Shown: positions 50,870-59,933 of the stretch, piece after piece
Position numbering within the stretch: the stretch's first letter is position 1
How the letters are laid out: every line of letters starts with the position of its first letter
DNA from: Thermacetogenium phaeum DSM 12270
GTDB taxonomy: Bacteria; Bacillota; DSM-12270; Thermacetogeniales; Thermacetogeniaceae
NCBI RefSeq assembly: GCF_000305935.1
Contig: NC_018870.1
Location: forward strand, 451,942-515,941
Reading direction: 5' to 3'
DNA: 64,000 nucleotides
Notes under the pieces: generated by a model
What the model was told of the DNA's origin: nothing
Database searches by the model: none
Seen by the model: only the letters and a program-made list of their open reading frames with translations
Program-made: the position numbers and the translations under genes

Positions 50870-51709
50870 GTGAAGGCAGCGAAGTTCAGGTTGTTGGGTG
50901 TTGTGATGGCAGCTTTGCTGGTGCTGGGGATGCTTGCCGGCTGCAGCAGGGCAGAAAAAGCCCCCCAGGGAACGTCCGGTTTGAGCGGTACCATAGTTAT
51001 TGCCGGTTCCACTTCTGTACAGCCGCTCTCCGAGGAATTGGCAGCTGCTTTCAAAGAAAAGCATCCGGACGTTGATATCAGTGTTGCCGGGGGCGGTTCC
51101 TCAGCCGGGATCAAGGCGGCTCAGGAAGGAACAGCCGATATCGGAGCTTCCTCCAGAGAACTCAAGCCGGGTGAAAAGGGGACCCTTTTTGAAACCCTCA
51201 TAGCCAAGGATGGGATTGCAGTTGTTGTTCATCCGGGAAACGCTGTTAATGCCTTGAGCCTTGATCAGGTAAGAAAAATATTCGCTGGTGAGATTACCAA
51301 CTGGAAGGATGTTGGCGGCAGCGATGCCGCGATTAATGTGTACACCAGGGAAGAGGGTTCAGGAACCCGCGGCGCCTTTGAGGAGATTGTGATGGGGGAA
51401 GATATGAAAATCAGCAACAAGGCGGGCGTTCAGAACTCCACAGGTGCTGTTCGGACTGCTGTAGCAGGGGACCCAAACGGGATCGGGTATATTTCTCTGG
51501 GGAGTGTCAATAAAGCGGTAAAGGCTTTGAAAATTGATGGAGTTGAGCCGAGCAAGGAAACAGTCCTTAATGGTTCCTACAGGATCGCCCGTCCCTTCCT
51601 GTACCTGACAAAGGGGAAGCCGACCGGGCTTGTCAAGGCATATATCGACTTCGTGCTGAGCCCCGAAGGTCAGAAAATAGTAGAACAGGATTTTATTCCG
51701 GTAAAATAG
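50870..51709 (+). CDS. pstS: Phosphate-binding lipoprotein PstS
   Basis: A 279-residue substrate-binding lipoprotein. A basic N-terminus (VKAAKFR) and hydrophobic stretch end in the lipobox LAGC (Cys near residue 26). Phosphate-binding segments are GSTSVQPLSEELA, GGGSSAGIKAA and REEGSGTRGAF. It captures phosphate for the PstCAB transporter. GTG 50870, six bases after GGGAGGG, is preferred to the ATG at 50855, which overlaps that site. Confidence 0.92.
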   Translation: MKAAKFRLLGVVMAALLVLGMLAGCSRAEKAPQGTSGLSGTIVIAGSTSVQPLSEELAAAFKEKHPDVDISVAGGGSSAGIKAAQEGTADIGASSRELKPGEKGTLFETLIAKDGIAVVVHPGNAVNALSLDQVRKIFAGEITNWKDVGGSDAAINVYTREEGSGTRGAFEEIVMGEDMKISNKAGVQNSTGAVRTAVAGDPNGIGYISLGSVNKAVKALKIDGVEPSKETVLNGSYRIARPFLYLTKGKPTGLVKAYIDFVLSPEGQKIVEQDFIPVK

Positions 51710-51769
51710 TGCTTGACCGCCGGTTTCATGTAAAAGTGCAGACTACAAACAGGGATGAGAAATACCAGC

Positions 51770-51796
51770 CCGGCCGGATATTTAGGATCCGGCCGG
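51770..51796 (+). terminator. Hairpin after pstS
   Basis: CCGGCCGGAT and ATCCGGCCGG, ten perfect pairs with a seven-base loop, 60 bases after the pstS stop. It lacks U residues; it may partly end or protect the pstS transcript so that pstS is made in excess. Confidence 0.5.
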
Positions 51797-51880
51797 TATT
51801 ACAGGGGTGCCTGAAAGTGGAGGGAGAATAAAACTGTTCTCTTGACGGTTTTTCGATATACTTAAGGTAAGGGGGATTTC

Positions 51881-51940
51881 CTGAAGATAGCGGTAATTGC
51901 CGGTATTCATGGGAACTACCCGGTCCTGCAGCCGTCCTGA
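51881..51940 (+). pseudogene. Metallophosphoesterase N-terminal remnant
   Basis: Nineteen codons read LKIAVIAGIHGNYPVLQPS and stop. This matches the start of calcineurin-like phosphoesterases (KIAVISDIHGN), with the metal-ligand Asp changed to Gly. Only this piece remains. Confidence 0.5.
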
Positions 51941-51985
51941 GAGATATTCGATATTTGGGCAAGAAAGGATATAGGAGTGAGACTC

Positions 51986-52678
51986 ATGCCTCCCAGGATC
52001 CTTGTGGTTGATGACGAGGATGTGATTGTGAAACTTGTTTCCTATAATTTAAAGAAAGAGGGTTTTGAAGTCATTACTGCCGGTGACGGGCAGGAAGCCT
52101 GGGAAAAGATCCGCCAGGAAAAACCAGATCTGGTCATCCTCGATGTCATGCTCCCGGGGATGGATGGCTTTTCTCTGTGCCGCCTGCTGCGCCAGGAAAA
52201 GATGATGACCCCGGTTCTGATGCTGACGGCTAAGGATGAGGAGATCGACAGGGTACTCGGTCTGGAGATAGGGGCGGATGATTACCTGACCAAGCCCTTC
52301 AGCCCGCGGGAGCTGATTGCCAGGGTGAGGGCGATCCTGCGCCGCACCGGGGAACGGAGGACGGGCCAGGAGGAGCAGCTGGAATTTGGAGAACTGGTGG
52401 TTTATCCTGCCAGGTATGAGGTCCGGCGGGGCGGAGAGCAGATCGAACTCACACCCAGGGAATTTGAGCTGCTGTTGCTGCTGTTGCGGAATGCCGGCCT
52501 TGTCATGAGCAGGGAATACATCCTGCAAAAACTCTGGGGGGATGATTTTTACGGTGATGACCGGGTGGTTGACGTTCATATCAGGCACCTGCGGGAGAAG
52601 ATCGAGAGAGAGCCGGGTAATCCCGTCTACATAAAAACAGTGCGGGGGGTGGGTTACAAGTTCCAACCGCCAGAATGA
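51986..52678 (+). CDS. phoP: PhoP/PhoB-type response regulator
   Basis: A 230-residue OmpR-family regulator. The receiver has acidic DDED, the phosphoacceptor Asp in LVILDVMLPG (about residue 51), Thr in MLTAKD and Lys in LTKPFSP. The C-terminal winged helix (ELTPREFELLLLLL, VDVHIRHLREKI) binds DNA. ATG 51986 follows GGAG by eight bases. It lies with phoR (four-base overlap) inside the pst cluster and should drive it under phosphate starvation. Confidence 0.92.
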   Translation: MPPRILVVDDEDVIVKLVSYNLKKEGFEVITAGDGQEAWEKIRQEKPDLVILDVMLPGMDGFSLCRLLRQEKMMTPVLMLTAKDEEIDRVLGLEIGADDYLTKPFSPRELIARVRAILRRTGERRTGQEEQLEFGELVVYPARYEVRRGGEQIELTPREFELLLLLLRNAGLVMSREYILQKLWGDDFYGDDRVVDVHIRHLREKIEREPGNPVYIKTVRGVGYKFQPPE

Positions 52679-54117
52679 TGAACAGGATGGGAATCAAACT
52701 GGCCCTGGGGTTCCTTTTGATTCTGGGGTGTGCTCTGCTGGCCTTTGGCCTGGCTGCTCTTCGATATCTCCCGGCGAGGGGTAGGGAAGTGATTGTTGCG
52801 CAGGAATGGTGGCCGTTCCTGGCGGCGGCGTCGCTTGTTTTCGTGGTTAGCATCGCCGCGGTGCTGGTTTTGGTACGGGGGATTACCCATCCCCTGGGGG
52901 AACTTGCCGATGTGGCGCGGCGGCTTTCTCAGGGCAACTGGGGTTCCCGGGTCAAGCACCCGGCTGCGGATGAGTTGGGCGATCTGGCGTGTTCCCTGAA
53001 CAACCTCTCCGCTCGCATCAGGAAGACCGTCGGCGACCTGGAGGAAAGCAGAGGTCAGCTCGAAGCTGTTCTAGCTCATATGGGAAGTGGGGTTCTGCTG
53101 GTGGACGGCGGCGGGTGCATTGTTATGGTAAATCCTGTTGCCGAAGAGATCCTGGGGATACGTCAAGAGGAGGTCCGAGGAAGATCTCAGGTAGAAGTTG
53201 TCAGGAATTATTCCTTAAGCCAGCTGATCTCTGAAGTGCTTGGGGAATGGCGGCCGCAGCGCCGGGAAATCTCTATCATTTACCCGGAGGAGCGCATTCT
53301 GGAGGTAACGGCTGCTCCCGTCTGCGGGGAGGGGAGAGAAAGACGCGGTGTCCTGGTCGTGCTTTATGATATTACGGAGATCAGGCGGTTGGAAAGGGTG
53401 CGGGCGGAGTTTGTGGCGAATATTTCCCACGAATTGAAAACACCCGTCACCTCTATCAAGGGGTTCGCGGAAACTCTGCTTGAAGGCGCCCTTTACAACC
53501 ACCGGGCTGCTGAGGAATTCGTGTCTATTATCAATGAGGAGGCGGAACGCTTAAGCCGCCTCATCCAGGATCTGCTGGAGCTTTCCAAGATTGAATCCAG
53601 GGAGGTCAAACCACAGCCGGAAAATCTGGACTTAACTGCGGAGATCAAAGAGATTGTCGACCGCCTGCAGCCTCGTTTCCGGAAAAAGGGATTGGAGTTG
53701 AACACCGGTCTTCCTCCGGAGGCTGTTTATGTCCGGGCCGACAGCGACCACCTGGAGCAGATCTTATCCAATCTTTTAGACAACGCCTTGAAGTATACGC
53801 CGGAGGGTGGCAGGGTAGCTGTCGGTTTGCTTCCCGGGGAGATTGAGGTCATTGTCGTAGTTGAGGATAACGGGATCGGTATCCCGGCGGAGGACTTGCC
53901 GCGCATCTTCGAGCGCTTTTATCGGGTGGATAAGGCGCGGAGCCGTAAGCTGGGGGGAACCGGGCTCGGCCTGGCCATAGTTAAACACCTGGTCAGCGCA
54001 AACGGCGGGCGCGTTTGGGTGGAGAGTGAACCGGGTAGGGGCTCGAAATTTTATTTTTCTCTGCCTGCAGTAGAAGAAGTGGAGGAAACAGGAAATTATG
54101 GAAGAGATAAAATTTAA
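52675..54117 (+). CDS. phoR: PhoR-type sensor histidine kinase
   Basis: A 480-residue membrane kinase. Two helices (about residues 8-28 and 46-67) flank a short external loop, then HAMP, a PAS domain (about 120-225), HisKA with His252 in [12 protein letters not shown], and an ATPase with N box [13 protein letters not shown] and G boxes DNGIGIP and [11 protein letters not shown]. It phosphorylates the upstream regulator in response to low phosphate, through PhoU and the Pst transporter. Its end overlaps pstB by 20 bases. Confidence 0.92.
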   Translation: MMNRMGIKLALGFLLILGCALLAFGLAALRYLPARGREVIVAQEWWPFLAAASLVFVVSIAAVLVLVRGITHPLGELADVARRLSQGNWGSRVKHPAADELGDLACSLNNLSARIRKTVGDLEESRGQLEAVLAHMGSGVLLVDGGGCIVMVNPVAEEILGIRQEEVRGRSQVEVVRNYSLSQLISEVLGEWRPQRREISIIYPEERILEVTAAPVCGEGRERRGVLVVLYDITEIRRLERVRAEFVANISHELKTPVTSIKGFAETLLEGALYNHRAAEEFVSIINEEAERLSRLIQDLLELSKIESREVKPQPENLDLTAEIKEIVDRLQPRFRKKGLELNTGLPPEAVYVRADSDHLEQILSNLLDNALKYTPEGGRVAVGLLPGEIEVIVVVEDNGIGIPAEDLPRIFERFYRVDKARSRKLGGTGLGLAIVKHLVSANGGRVWVESEPGRGSKFYFSLPAVEEVEETGNYGRDKI

Positions 54118-54856
54118 GATCAGCAATCTGAATCTCTATTACGGCACCAACCGGGTGTTGAAGGATATCAACCTGGAAATCGTTGCTCACCAGGTAACGG
54201 CCCTGATCGGTCCTTCGGGATGCGGCAAATCCAGCCTGCTCAGGTCTTTGAACAGGATGAACGACCTCATTCCCGGGGCCAGAATTGAGGGCAGTGTCCT
54301 GCTCGATGGGGAGGATATTTACAGACCGGGGCTCGATGTGGCGGATCTGCGCAAGCGTGTGGGCATGGTCTTCCAGCGTCCGAATCCCTTTCCCAAGTCC
54401 ATCTTTGAAAATGTCGCTTACGGGCCGCGGCGGCACGGCATCCGCAACCGGCGGGTTCTCGCCGAGATTGTAGAGAAGAGCCTGCGTGAGGCCGCCCTCT
54501 GGGATGAGGTCAAGGACAGCTTGCACAAGCCCGCCCTGCAACTTTCCGGGGGCCAGCAGCAGCGTCTCTGCATCGCCCGGGCACTGGCGGTGGAACCGGA
54601 AGTTCTGCTGATGGATGAACCCTGTTCTGCGCTCGACCCTATTTCTACGGCCAGGGTGGAAGACCTCATCGATGAGCTTAAACGTGATTACACCATCGTT
54701 ATCGTCACTCATAACATGCAGCAGGCGGCGCGTGTCTCCCAGTACACGGCGTTTCTATGGGACGGGACGCTTGTAGAGTTTGGGGAAACGGGAAGGCTTT
54801 TCACCAATCCCGTCAGGAAAGAGACCGAGGATTACATCACCGGTCGGTATGGTTAA
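54098..54856 (+). CDS. pstB: Phosphate ABC transporter ATPase PstB
   Basis: A 252-residue ABC ATPase: Walker [10 protein letters not shown] near residue 36, signature LSGGQQQR, Walker [14 protein letters not shown] and the switch His in IVTHNM. It powers phosphate import by PstCA. The gene overlaps phoR and is followed after a few bases by phoU, whereas its membrane partners are encoded downstream in a separate unit. Confidence 0.93.
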   Translation: MEEIKFKISNLNLYYGTNRVLKDINLEIVAHQVTALIGPSGCGKSSLLRSLNRMNDLIPGARIEGSVLLDGEDIYRPGLDVADLRKRVGMVFQRPNPFPKSIFENVAYGPRRHGIRNRRVLAEIVEKSLREAALWDEVKDSLHKPALQLSGGQQQRLCIARALAVEPEVLLMDEPCSALDPISTARVEDLIDELKRDYTIVIVTHNMQQAARVSQYTAFLWDGTLVEFGETGRLFTNPVRKETEDYITGRYG

Positions 54857-54878
54857 ATGAAAGGTGGGAGACTGGAAG

Positions 54879-55535
54879 GTGGTCAGAAAATCCTATCGTG
54901 AGCAGCTTGCAGATCTGAAGGAAAATGTTTTAATAATGGGGACGATGGTTGAAGAGGCTATCTACAAAGCCGTTAAGTCGCTTAAAGAGCGCGATGAGGA
55001 GCTGGCGCAAAAGGTGATCGACGGTGATGATGCCATCGACGGTTACCTGGTGCAGATAGAGGACAGTTGTGTGAGGCTCCTCGCCCTGCAGCAGCCTATG
55101 GCACGTGACCTGCGCGTGATCAGCACGGCCATCAAGATCATCACCGACCTGGAGAGGATGGCCGACCTGGCCGTGGATATCGCCAGGGTTACCCTGCGGC
55201 TTTCCGGACAGCAGCTCATCAAGCCGCTAATCGATATCCCCCGGATGATGGAGATCGCCCAGAGGATGACCAGGATCAGCCTGGACGCTTATGTTCAGGA
55301 GGATCCCGAGCAAGTGCTCTGTTTGCGCGACTACGATCATGAGGTGGATGCTCTTTATAACCAGGTTTTCCGGGAACTCCTGACATTTATGATCGAAGAT
55401 CCCCGTACCATCACACAGGCCACCCAACTTCTTTTCGTCGCCAGGTTTCTGGAAAGGATTGCCGATCATGCCACCAATGTCGGGGAGTCGGTTTACTATA
55501 TGGTGAAAGGTGAACGCAAGGAACTCAATGATTAA
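54879..55535 (+). CDS. phoU: Phosphate regulator PhoU
   Basis: A 218-residue PhoU with two three-helix repeats: residues EQLADLKENVLIMGTMVEEA and later YDHEVDALYNQVFRELL, with ERMADLAVDIA and ERIADHATNVGES as the paired metal-binding E-R-x-A-D motifs. It damps PhoR signalling and Pst uptake when phosphate is plentiful. GTG 54879 is eight bases after GGGAG and matches family starts; GTG 54864 is also in frame. Confidence 0.9.
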   Translation: MVRKSYREQLADLKENVLIMGTMVEEAIYKAVKSLKERDEELAQKVIDGDDAIDGYLVQIEDSCVRLLALQQPMARDLRVISTAIKIITDLERMADLAVDIARVTLRLSGQQLIKPLIDIPRMMEIAQRMTRISLDAYVQEDPEQVLCLRDYDHEVDALYNQVFRELLTFMIEDPRTITQATQLLFVARFLERIADHATNVGESVYYMVKGERKELND

Positions 55536-55555
55536 ACTGTTGGCCCGATGAACGA

Positions 55556-55592
55556 CCGGGCCGGTGGATCCTCCTCCGGGCCCGGCTTTTTT
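55556..55592 (+). terminator. Terminator after phoU
   Basis: CCGGGCC and GGCCCGG with a 16-base loop, then C and six T residues. Confidence 0.8.
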
Positions 55593-55611
55593 ATGGAAAC
55601 GTAATATCACT

Positions 55612-55633
55612 TTAATAATTCCTTAATTATTGA
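55612..55633 (+). promoter_or_regulatory. Pho-box-like direct repeats before pstC
   Basis: TTAATAATTCC and TTAATTATTGA are adjacent 11-base direct repeats, the period typical of PhoP sites (TT-A-ACA type). A TTGACA begins inside the second copy (55630). This suggests that pstC and pstA have their own phosphate-controlled promoter. Confidence 0.5.
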
Positions 55634-55740
55634 CAGATAAAATAACGAAGGAAGACCGTGACGGGGGTACGAAAGGCAGCGGATCGCAGGAAGAGTTTTT
55701 TCTGCGGCTATTTTCACGGTAGCAAGGAGTTCGGAAACAG

Positions 55741-56631
55741 ATGCTTGTGAAAAAAGAAAGGTTTTACCCGGGACTTCTTCTGTTGTGTGCTTTGACCTCG
55801 ATCATGGTGGTCGTCTTAGTCGGTCTCTTCGTTTTCCTTCAGGGATACCCCCTGCTGTCAAAAACGGGATTTTTCTCCTTTCTCCTCGGGAGAAACTGGT
55901 CACCCGGGCAGGGGGATTTCGGCATCCTGCCGATGGTTGTCGGCACCTTTGCGGTGACCCTGGGTGCCCTTCTGGTGGGTGTACCCCTCGGGGTAACAAC
56001 GGCAATTTTTCTGGCCGAGTATGCTCCGGCAGGGATCGGCATTTGGACGCGGCGGGCTGTGGAGCTGCTGGCGGGGATTCCCTCTGTGGTCTACGGCCTG
56101 TTCGGCATGACCGTCATCGTTCCGTTAGTGCGCCAGGTGGCGATGAACTGGTTTGGAGCCATGCTGTCTCCTGAGATGAAAACAGGTTACTGTATTGTGG
56201 CCGCCTCTCTGGTTCTGGCCGTCATGATCCTTCCCACAATCGTCAGCATCTCCGAGGATGCCCTGCGCGCCGTACCCGGAGAATACAGGGAAGGCTCTTA
56301 CGCTCTGGGTGTTCCCCGTTGGGAGACCATTGTTCACTGCCTGCTTCCTGCCGCCCGCTCCGGAATTATTGCCGCGGTTGTTCTCGGCATGGGGCGGGCT
56401 GTCGGGGAGACCATGGCCGTTCTGATGGTTGCCGGGAACGCCCCTGCCCTGCCCAGGTCAATCTTCTCTCCTGTACGCACCTTGAGCGGTAATATCGGCC
56501 TGGAGATGGCTTATGCCTCTGGGGAGCATGCCCAGGCACTCTTTGCAACCGGGGTTGTCCTCTTTCTTTTGATTATGCTCTTAAACAGTTGCGTCCTCCT
56601 CTTTGCCGGAAAGGGGGTAAGAACCAGGTGA
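55741..56631 (+). CDS. pstC: Phosphate ABC transporter permease PstC
   Basis: A 296-residue permease with six membrane helices and the ABC-contact loop EDALRAVPGEYREGSYALGVPRWETI near residues 178-203. The N-terminal helix is followed by a 30-residue external segment as usual for PstC. It overlaps pstA in a GTGA arrangement. Confidence 0.92.
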   Translation: MLVKKERFYPGLLLLCALTSIMVVVLVGLFVFLQGYPLLSKTGFFSFLLGRNWSPGQGDFGILPMVVGTFAVTLGALLVGVPLGVTTAIFLAEYAPAGIGIWTRRAVELLAGIPSVVYGLFGMTVIVPLVRQVAMNWFGAMLSPEMKTGYCIVAASLVLAVMILPTIVSISEDALRAVPGEYREGSYALGVPRWETIVHCLLPAARSGIIAAVVLGMGRAVGETMAVLMVAGNAPALPRSIFSPVRTLSGNIGLEMAYASGEHAQALFATGVVLFLLIMLLNSCVLLFAGKGVRTR

Positions 56632-57482
56632 GCGGCCTTAAAAAAACCAGGGAGCGACTGGCGCAAGCGCTGGTCTGGAGCGCCGCCGTCATTACGGTTG
56701 GCCTGCTTCTTTTGATCATTATTTACATCATGATGCAGGGACTGGGGAAGCTCAGTATCGACTTTTTCCTGGAAAATCCTCGCCGCATGGGAAGCGCCGG
56801 GGGAATCTATTCACCCCTTATCGGCACCCTTTATTTTATCTTTGTGACAATGCTTCTGGCGGTGCCGGTGGGAGTTGGAGCGGCCGTTTATTTGACCGAA
56901 TTTACCCATGAGGGCCCCCTGGTGCGGGTGATCAGGTTCTTTACGGATGCTCTGGCGGGGATACCCTCCATCGTCATCGGGCTTTTTGGTTTTGCTTTCT
57001 TTGTGGTGATGCTGCAACCTCTGACAGGGGGATGGTCGATTCTCTCCGGATCCCTGACTGCTTTCTGCATGATTCTGCCAACTATTGTCCGGGTTTCGGA
57101 GGAGGCTCTGCGCGCAGTTCCCACCTCCTATAGGGAGGGAAGCCTGGCTCTGGGTGCCGGTAAGTGGGACACCGTCCTTCATGTGGTAATTCCCAGCGCT
57201 CTTCCGGGGATTCTTACCGGTGTTCTCCTGGGTGTTGGCCGGGTGATCGGGGAAACGGCACCTTTATTGCTGACCCTCGGCGGTTCCCTCCTCGTACCCA
57301 GGTCTGTATTCAGCCCGGCGCGCACACTTTCCATGCACCTTTATCTGGTGGCCATGGAGACCGGGGAATTTTCCGTCGCCTTTGCCACAGGGGCGGTGCT
57401 GGTCATGGTCGTTCTCCTGTTGAACCTGGCCGGTTATTGCCTTCTGCAGCGCTTGATGGGGCGAGTAGGCGGGAACAGATAG
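56628..57482 (+). CDS. pstA: Phosphate ABC transporter permease PstA
   Basis: A 284-residue permease with six helices and the coupling loop EEALRAVPTSYREGSLALGA. GTG 56628 overlaps the pstC stop and lies ten bases after AAAGGGGG. It pairs with PstC in the membrane. Followed by the convergent FapA-family gene after 50 bases. Confidence 0.92.
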   Translation: MSGLKKTRERLAQALVWSAAVITVGLLLLIIIYIMMQGLGKLSIDFFLENPRRMGSAGGIYSPLIGTLYFIFVTMLLAVPVGVGAAVYLTEFTHEGPLVRVIRFFTDALAGIPSIVIGLFGFAFFVVMLQPLTGGWSILSGSLTAFCMILPTIVRVSEEALRAVPTSYREGSLALGAGKWDTVLHVVIPSALPGILTGVLLGVGRVIGETAPLLLTLGGSLLVPRSVFSPARTLSMHLYLVAMETGEFSVAFATGAVLVMVVLLLNLAGYCLLQRLMGRVGGNR

Positions 57483-57531
57483 GGGGATCTGCTATAGCCG
57501 CTGAAGGGACGGTCAGGGAGCGGGAGTTTGC

Positions 57532-59337
57532 TCACCAGTAGGTTTTGTTGATCCGGTTTTCCGTCGGGTCGAGGGTGAGGACAACTTTTTCTTCGTTCCT
57601 CTCAAACTTATAAGAAGACTTCCCGAGGCGAATGAGGGAGCCTTCAAAGACGTAGCCAGCGGTTATGGACCCCTCGGTGGTGGCAACAGAGGTGGGTGTG
57701 CCCCGCGCTCCCAGAGTTCCGATGTACACATTCCCTCCTGCCAGGATTTTACCTCCGCGAAAAATGCCGTCTACCCTAACGGAATTACCGGCATGGAGTT
57801 CACAGTGGTAACAGCCTTTGCCCGTCACCTGGATCCGGTTGGCGGCCATGAGTGTTGAAGAAACGGCGTAGTGAATTATAATATTCCCCTCCTCTTGAGA
57901 GGGAGGGTTGACATCTTTGAAGAAGTTTGAAAGAGCATTTGCGGTTTTCTCCAGAAAAACCGGACTGGTTGCAGTCAAAGGGGAGCGCGCGATGGCGGTC
58001 AGGCTGTTCACCAGCAGCCGAAATTCTTCGATGGCCGTCAGCTGCGGGAACTGCCGAACCCCTTCGCTCAGAAGTGTTATTGCAGAGGTAAGGTCCTGGT
58101 AGTTCTTAAGGATCTCAGAACCGACCGGCAATTTCTCCTGCGGCTGCTTGCCGGCGAGAGTTTTCGTGACGCCAACCAGGTTCTGCAGTTCTTTTTCAAT
58201 TTTCTTAAGGACTTGAACGAGTTGCTGGGGGAAAACCTGATATAATCCGGCAATGAGTGTTGAAGAAAAGATGTTGTTGTGCACAATAATTGATCCCCCG
58301 GCCATGACCTCGCTGTGGGATACGATGCCTTTTACGGCGACATTCCCCCCGGCCTTGACGCGCATCTTCTCTTTGATCTGACCGGAGATACTGATGTCAC
58401 CGTTAAAAGAGATGTTGCCGGAAGAGATATCCACGTCCCCTTGATGCTGGAGAATAGGGAGGACGGAGATAAGAACCCTATTCTCTTTTCTTTTGGCAAC
58501 AGGGCGGCCGAAATTAATCGCTATTGCTTCCAATCCGTCATCACTGATAACGCAGCCCTGTCCGGCGAACAACTCAATATCTCGGGGTTCTGGTGGGGGG
58601 ATGACCTCCCCGCTGACGGCAATGCCCGGAGTTCCCTTGACGGCCGGCCGCTTCTTGGCCAAAACCGTCCCCGCTTCCACCGATATGTAGGAAAAAATAT
58701 CTCGAAAATCAACCGTGCTGTTTAAATCCTTTTCAACGGGCACCTTCGCCCGGTTTTCGAAGAAAAACTCGACATCAGCATCTGTGCCCGGTACGGGCTC
58801 CTTGCCTCGGGCAACAACTATGGAGGTTTCCTCAGTAGCGGTGAGGGCAAGGTTAAAGGCTGTCCGGTCAATACCGTATTTAATACCTTTTTGTGCAAGC
58901 TCCTCTGCCAGCTCCTTGAGGGTTAGCGGGGCAGAGGACTCTTTTACCTCTTGGAATTCCGGCCTCAAGTAGCGTGAGGGGGGCATATCTTTGACTATAC
59001 GCTTGATTACCAGTTCCGGTTTGATATGAAGAACGGCTTCCATTTTATCAGGTGAAACCTGAAGGTGCCAGGAGCCTTTCTCAATCTCAGTTGTTCCTCT
59101 TATCTCTACGTGATCGCTTGTTCTTACCGGTACCGGCTCGGTTTTTTCCTGACCGTTGATAAATAATCGCAGTCCTTTGCAGGGATGAAGGATGGGATAG
59201 GGGCCCCCTTCAGGATGACTGGCCACTACTATTCCACCGATGATTGCCAGCCAGCAGGGAAGATCGACTGCGTCATGGTCGGCCTGAGTATCGTTTTGTT
59301 TGGGAAGTTTTGAGTCTTGGTTGCCGCTTCGCAACAT
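57532..59337 (-). CDS. FapA-family protein (DUF342)
   Basis: A 601-residue protein of the DUF342/FapA family. The N-terminal third holds the conserved GIKYGIDRTAF segment and VARGKEPVPGTDADVEFFF. The middle, about residues 280-350, is a right-handed beta-helix-like repeat region (GDVDISSGNISFNGDISISG). A coiled-coil stretch follows near 365-395, and the C-terminus resumes beta repeats. Members are linked to polar landmark or flagellar/cell-envelope processes but the molecular function is not settled. GGAGG lies seven bases before ATG 59337. No flagellar genes adjoin. Confidence 0.85.
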   Translation of the reverse strand: MLRSGNQDSKLPKQNDTQADHDAVDLPCWLAIIGGIVVASHPEGGPYPILHPCKGLRLFINGQEKTEPVPVRTSDHVEIRGTTEIEKGSWHLQVSPDKMEAVLHIKPELVIKRIVKDMPPSRYLRPEFQEVKESSAPLTLKELAEELAQKGIKYGIDRTAFNLALTATEETSIVVARGKEPVPGTDADVEFFFENRAKVPVEKDLNSTVDFRDIFSYISVEAGTVLAKKRPAVKGTPGIAVSGEVIPPPEPRDIELFAGQGCVISDDGLEAIAINFGRPVAKRKENRVLISVLPILQHQGDVDISSGNISFNGDISISGQIKEKMRVKAGGNVAVKGIVSHSEVMAGGSIIVHNNIFSSTLIAGLYQVFPQQLVQVLKKIEKELQNLVGVTKTLAGKQPQEKLPVGSEILKNYQDLTSAITLLSEGVRQFPQLTAIEEFRLLVNSLTAIARSPLTATSPVFLEKTANALSNFFKDVNPPSQEEGNIIIHYAVSSTLMAANRIQVTGKGCYHCELHAGNSVRVDGIFRGGKILAGGNVYIGTLGARGTPTSVATTEGSITAGYVFEGSLIRLGKSSYKFERNEEKVVLTLDPTENRINKTYW

Positions 59338-59933
59338 TAGCGTTCCTCCAAGCAGGCTTTTCCCAAAGAATCCGGAGCTGCATCGAAGCGAGAATGTGGT
59401 GATAAAACTGCAGGGATGAGGTTACTGCTCATGTGTTTCCCTAGTTGTTCAGTTGACCGGGATGTAACACCGGATGAATCCGGCTCCTGGTTAGTGCCGA
59501 CAGTTGTTCCCCAAGATGTTCTTGAGAAGATGCTTACAACCGGTTTCTCGAGATCTGTTTTCTAGGACCATTTTCCCACACAGGCCGACCTGTGTCAAAT
59601 TAAAGGGCTGGCAACCCTGCGCCAGAACTACCTTATTAAATTGTGTAATCATATAGAATTATTTTGCTCTATTGTCCCCGGTTGGCGGATCTAAATGAGG
59701 AAACAGGATACAAGGACCGGCAGCGGCTTTGGTCCGAGGGCGCCGATGCTCTGATCGGCCGTTACCACCCCTCGAGTTGACAAATGCGGTGGCAGAACCG
59801 TACAATTATTGAGAATCAACTTATAGTTGCGTGCCTCTGCTGGTTGGGATTCTTAGGTGAAGTCTCTAACCCCGTTGGTCGCAAGAGTTGTTTTATTGCT
59901 TTTTCGGAGCAGTTTTTTATCGAGGGAGGAAAA
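59338..59933 (+). other. Intergenic region before valS
   Basis: About 600 bases. It holds a perfect seven-base-pair hairpin ACACAGG/CCTGTGT with a four-base loop (59578-59595). A short frame ending TGA 59778-59780 reads ETGYKDRQRLWSEGADALIG and looks like the tail of a lost gene. I looked for a valine T-box and found neither the GGTGGNACCGCG box nor a terminator directly before valS. Confidence 0.4.

Noticed and set aside
59338-59933. Valine T-box before valS
   Set aside because: A GCGGTGGCAGAACCG stretch is superficially similar, but the T-box consensus, specifier arm and terminator are missing.
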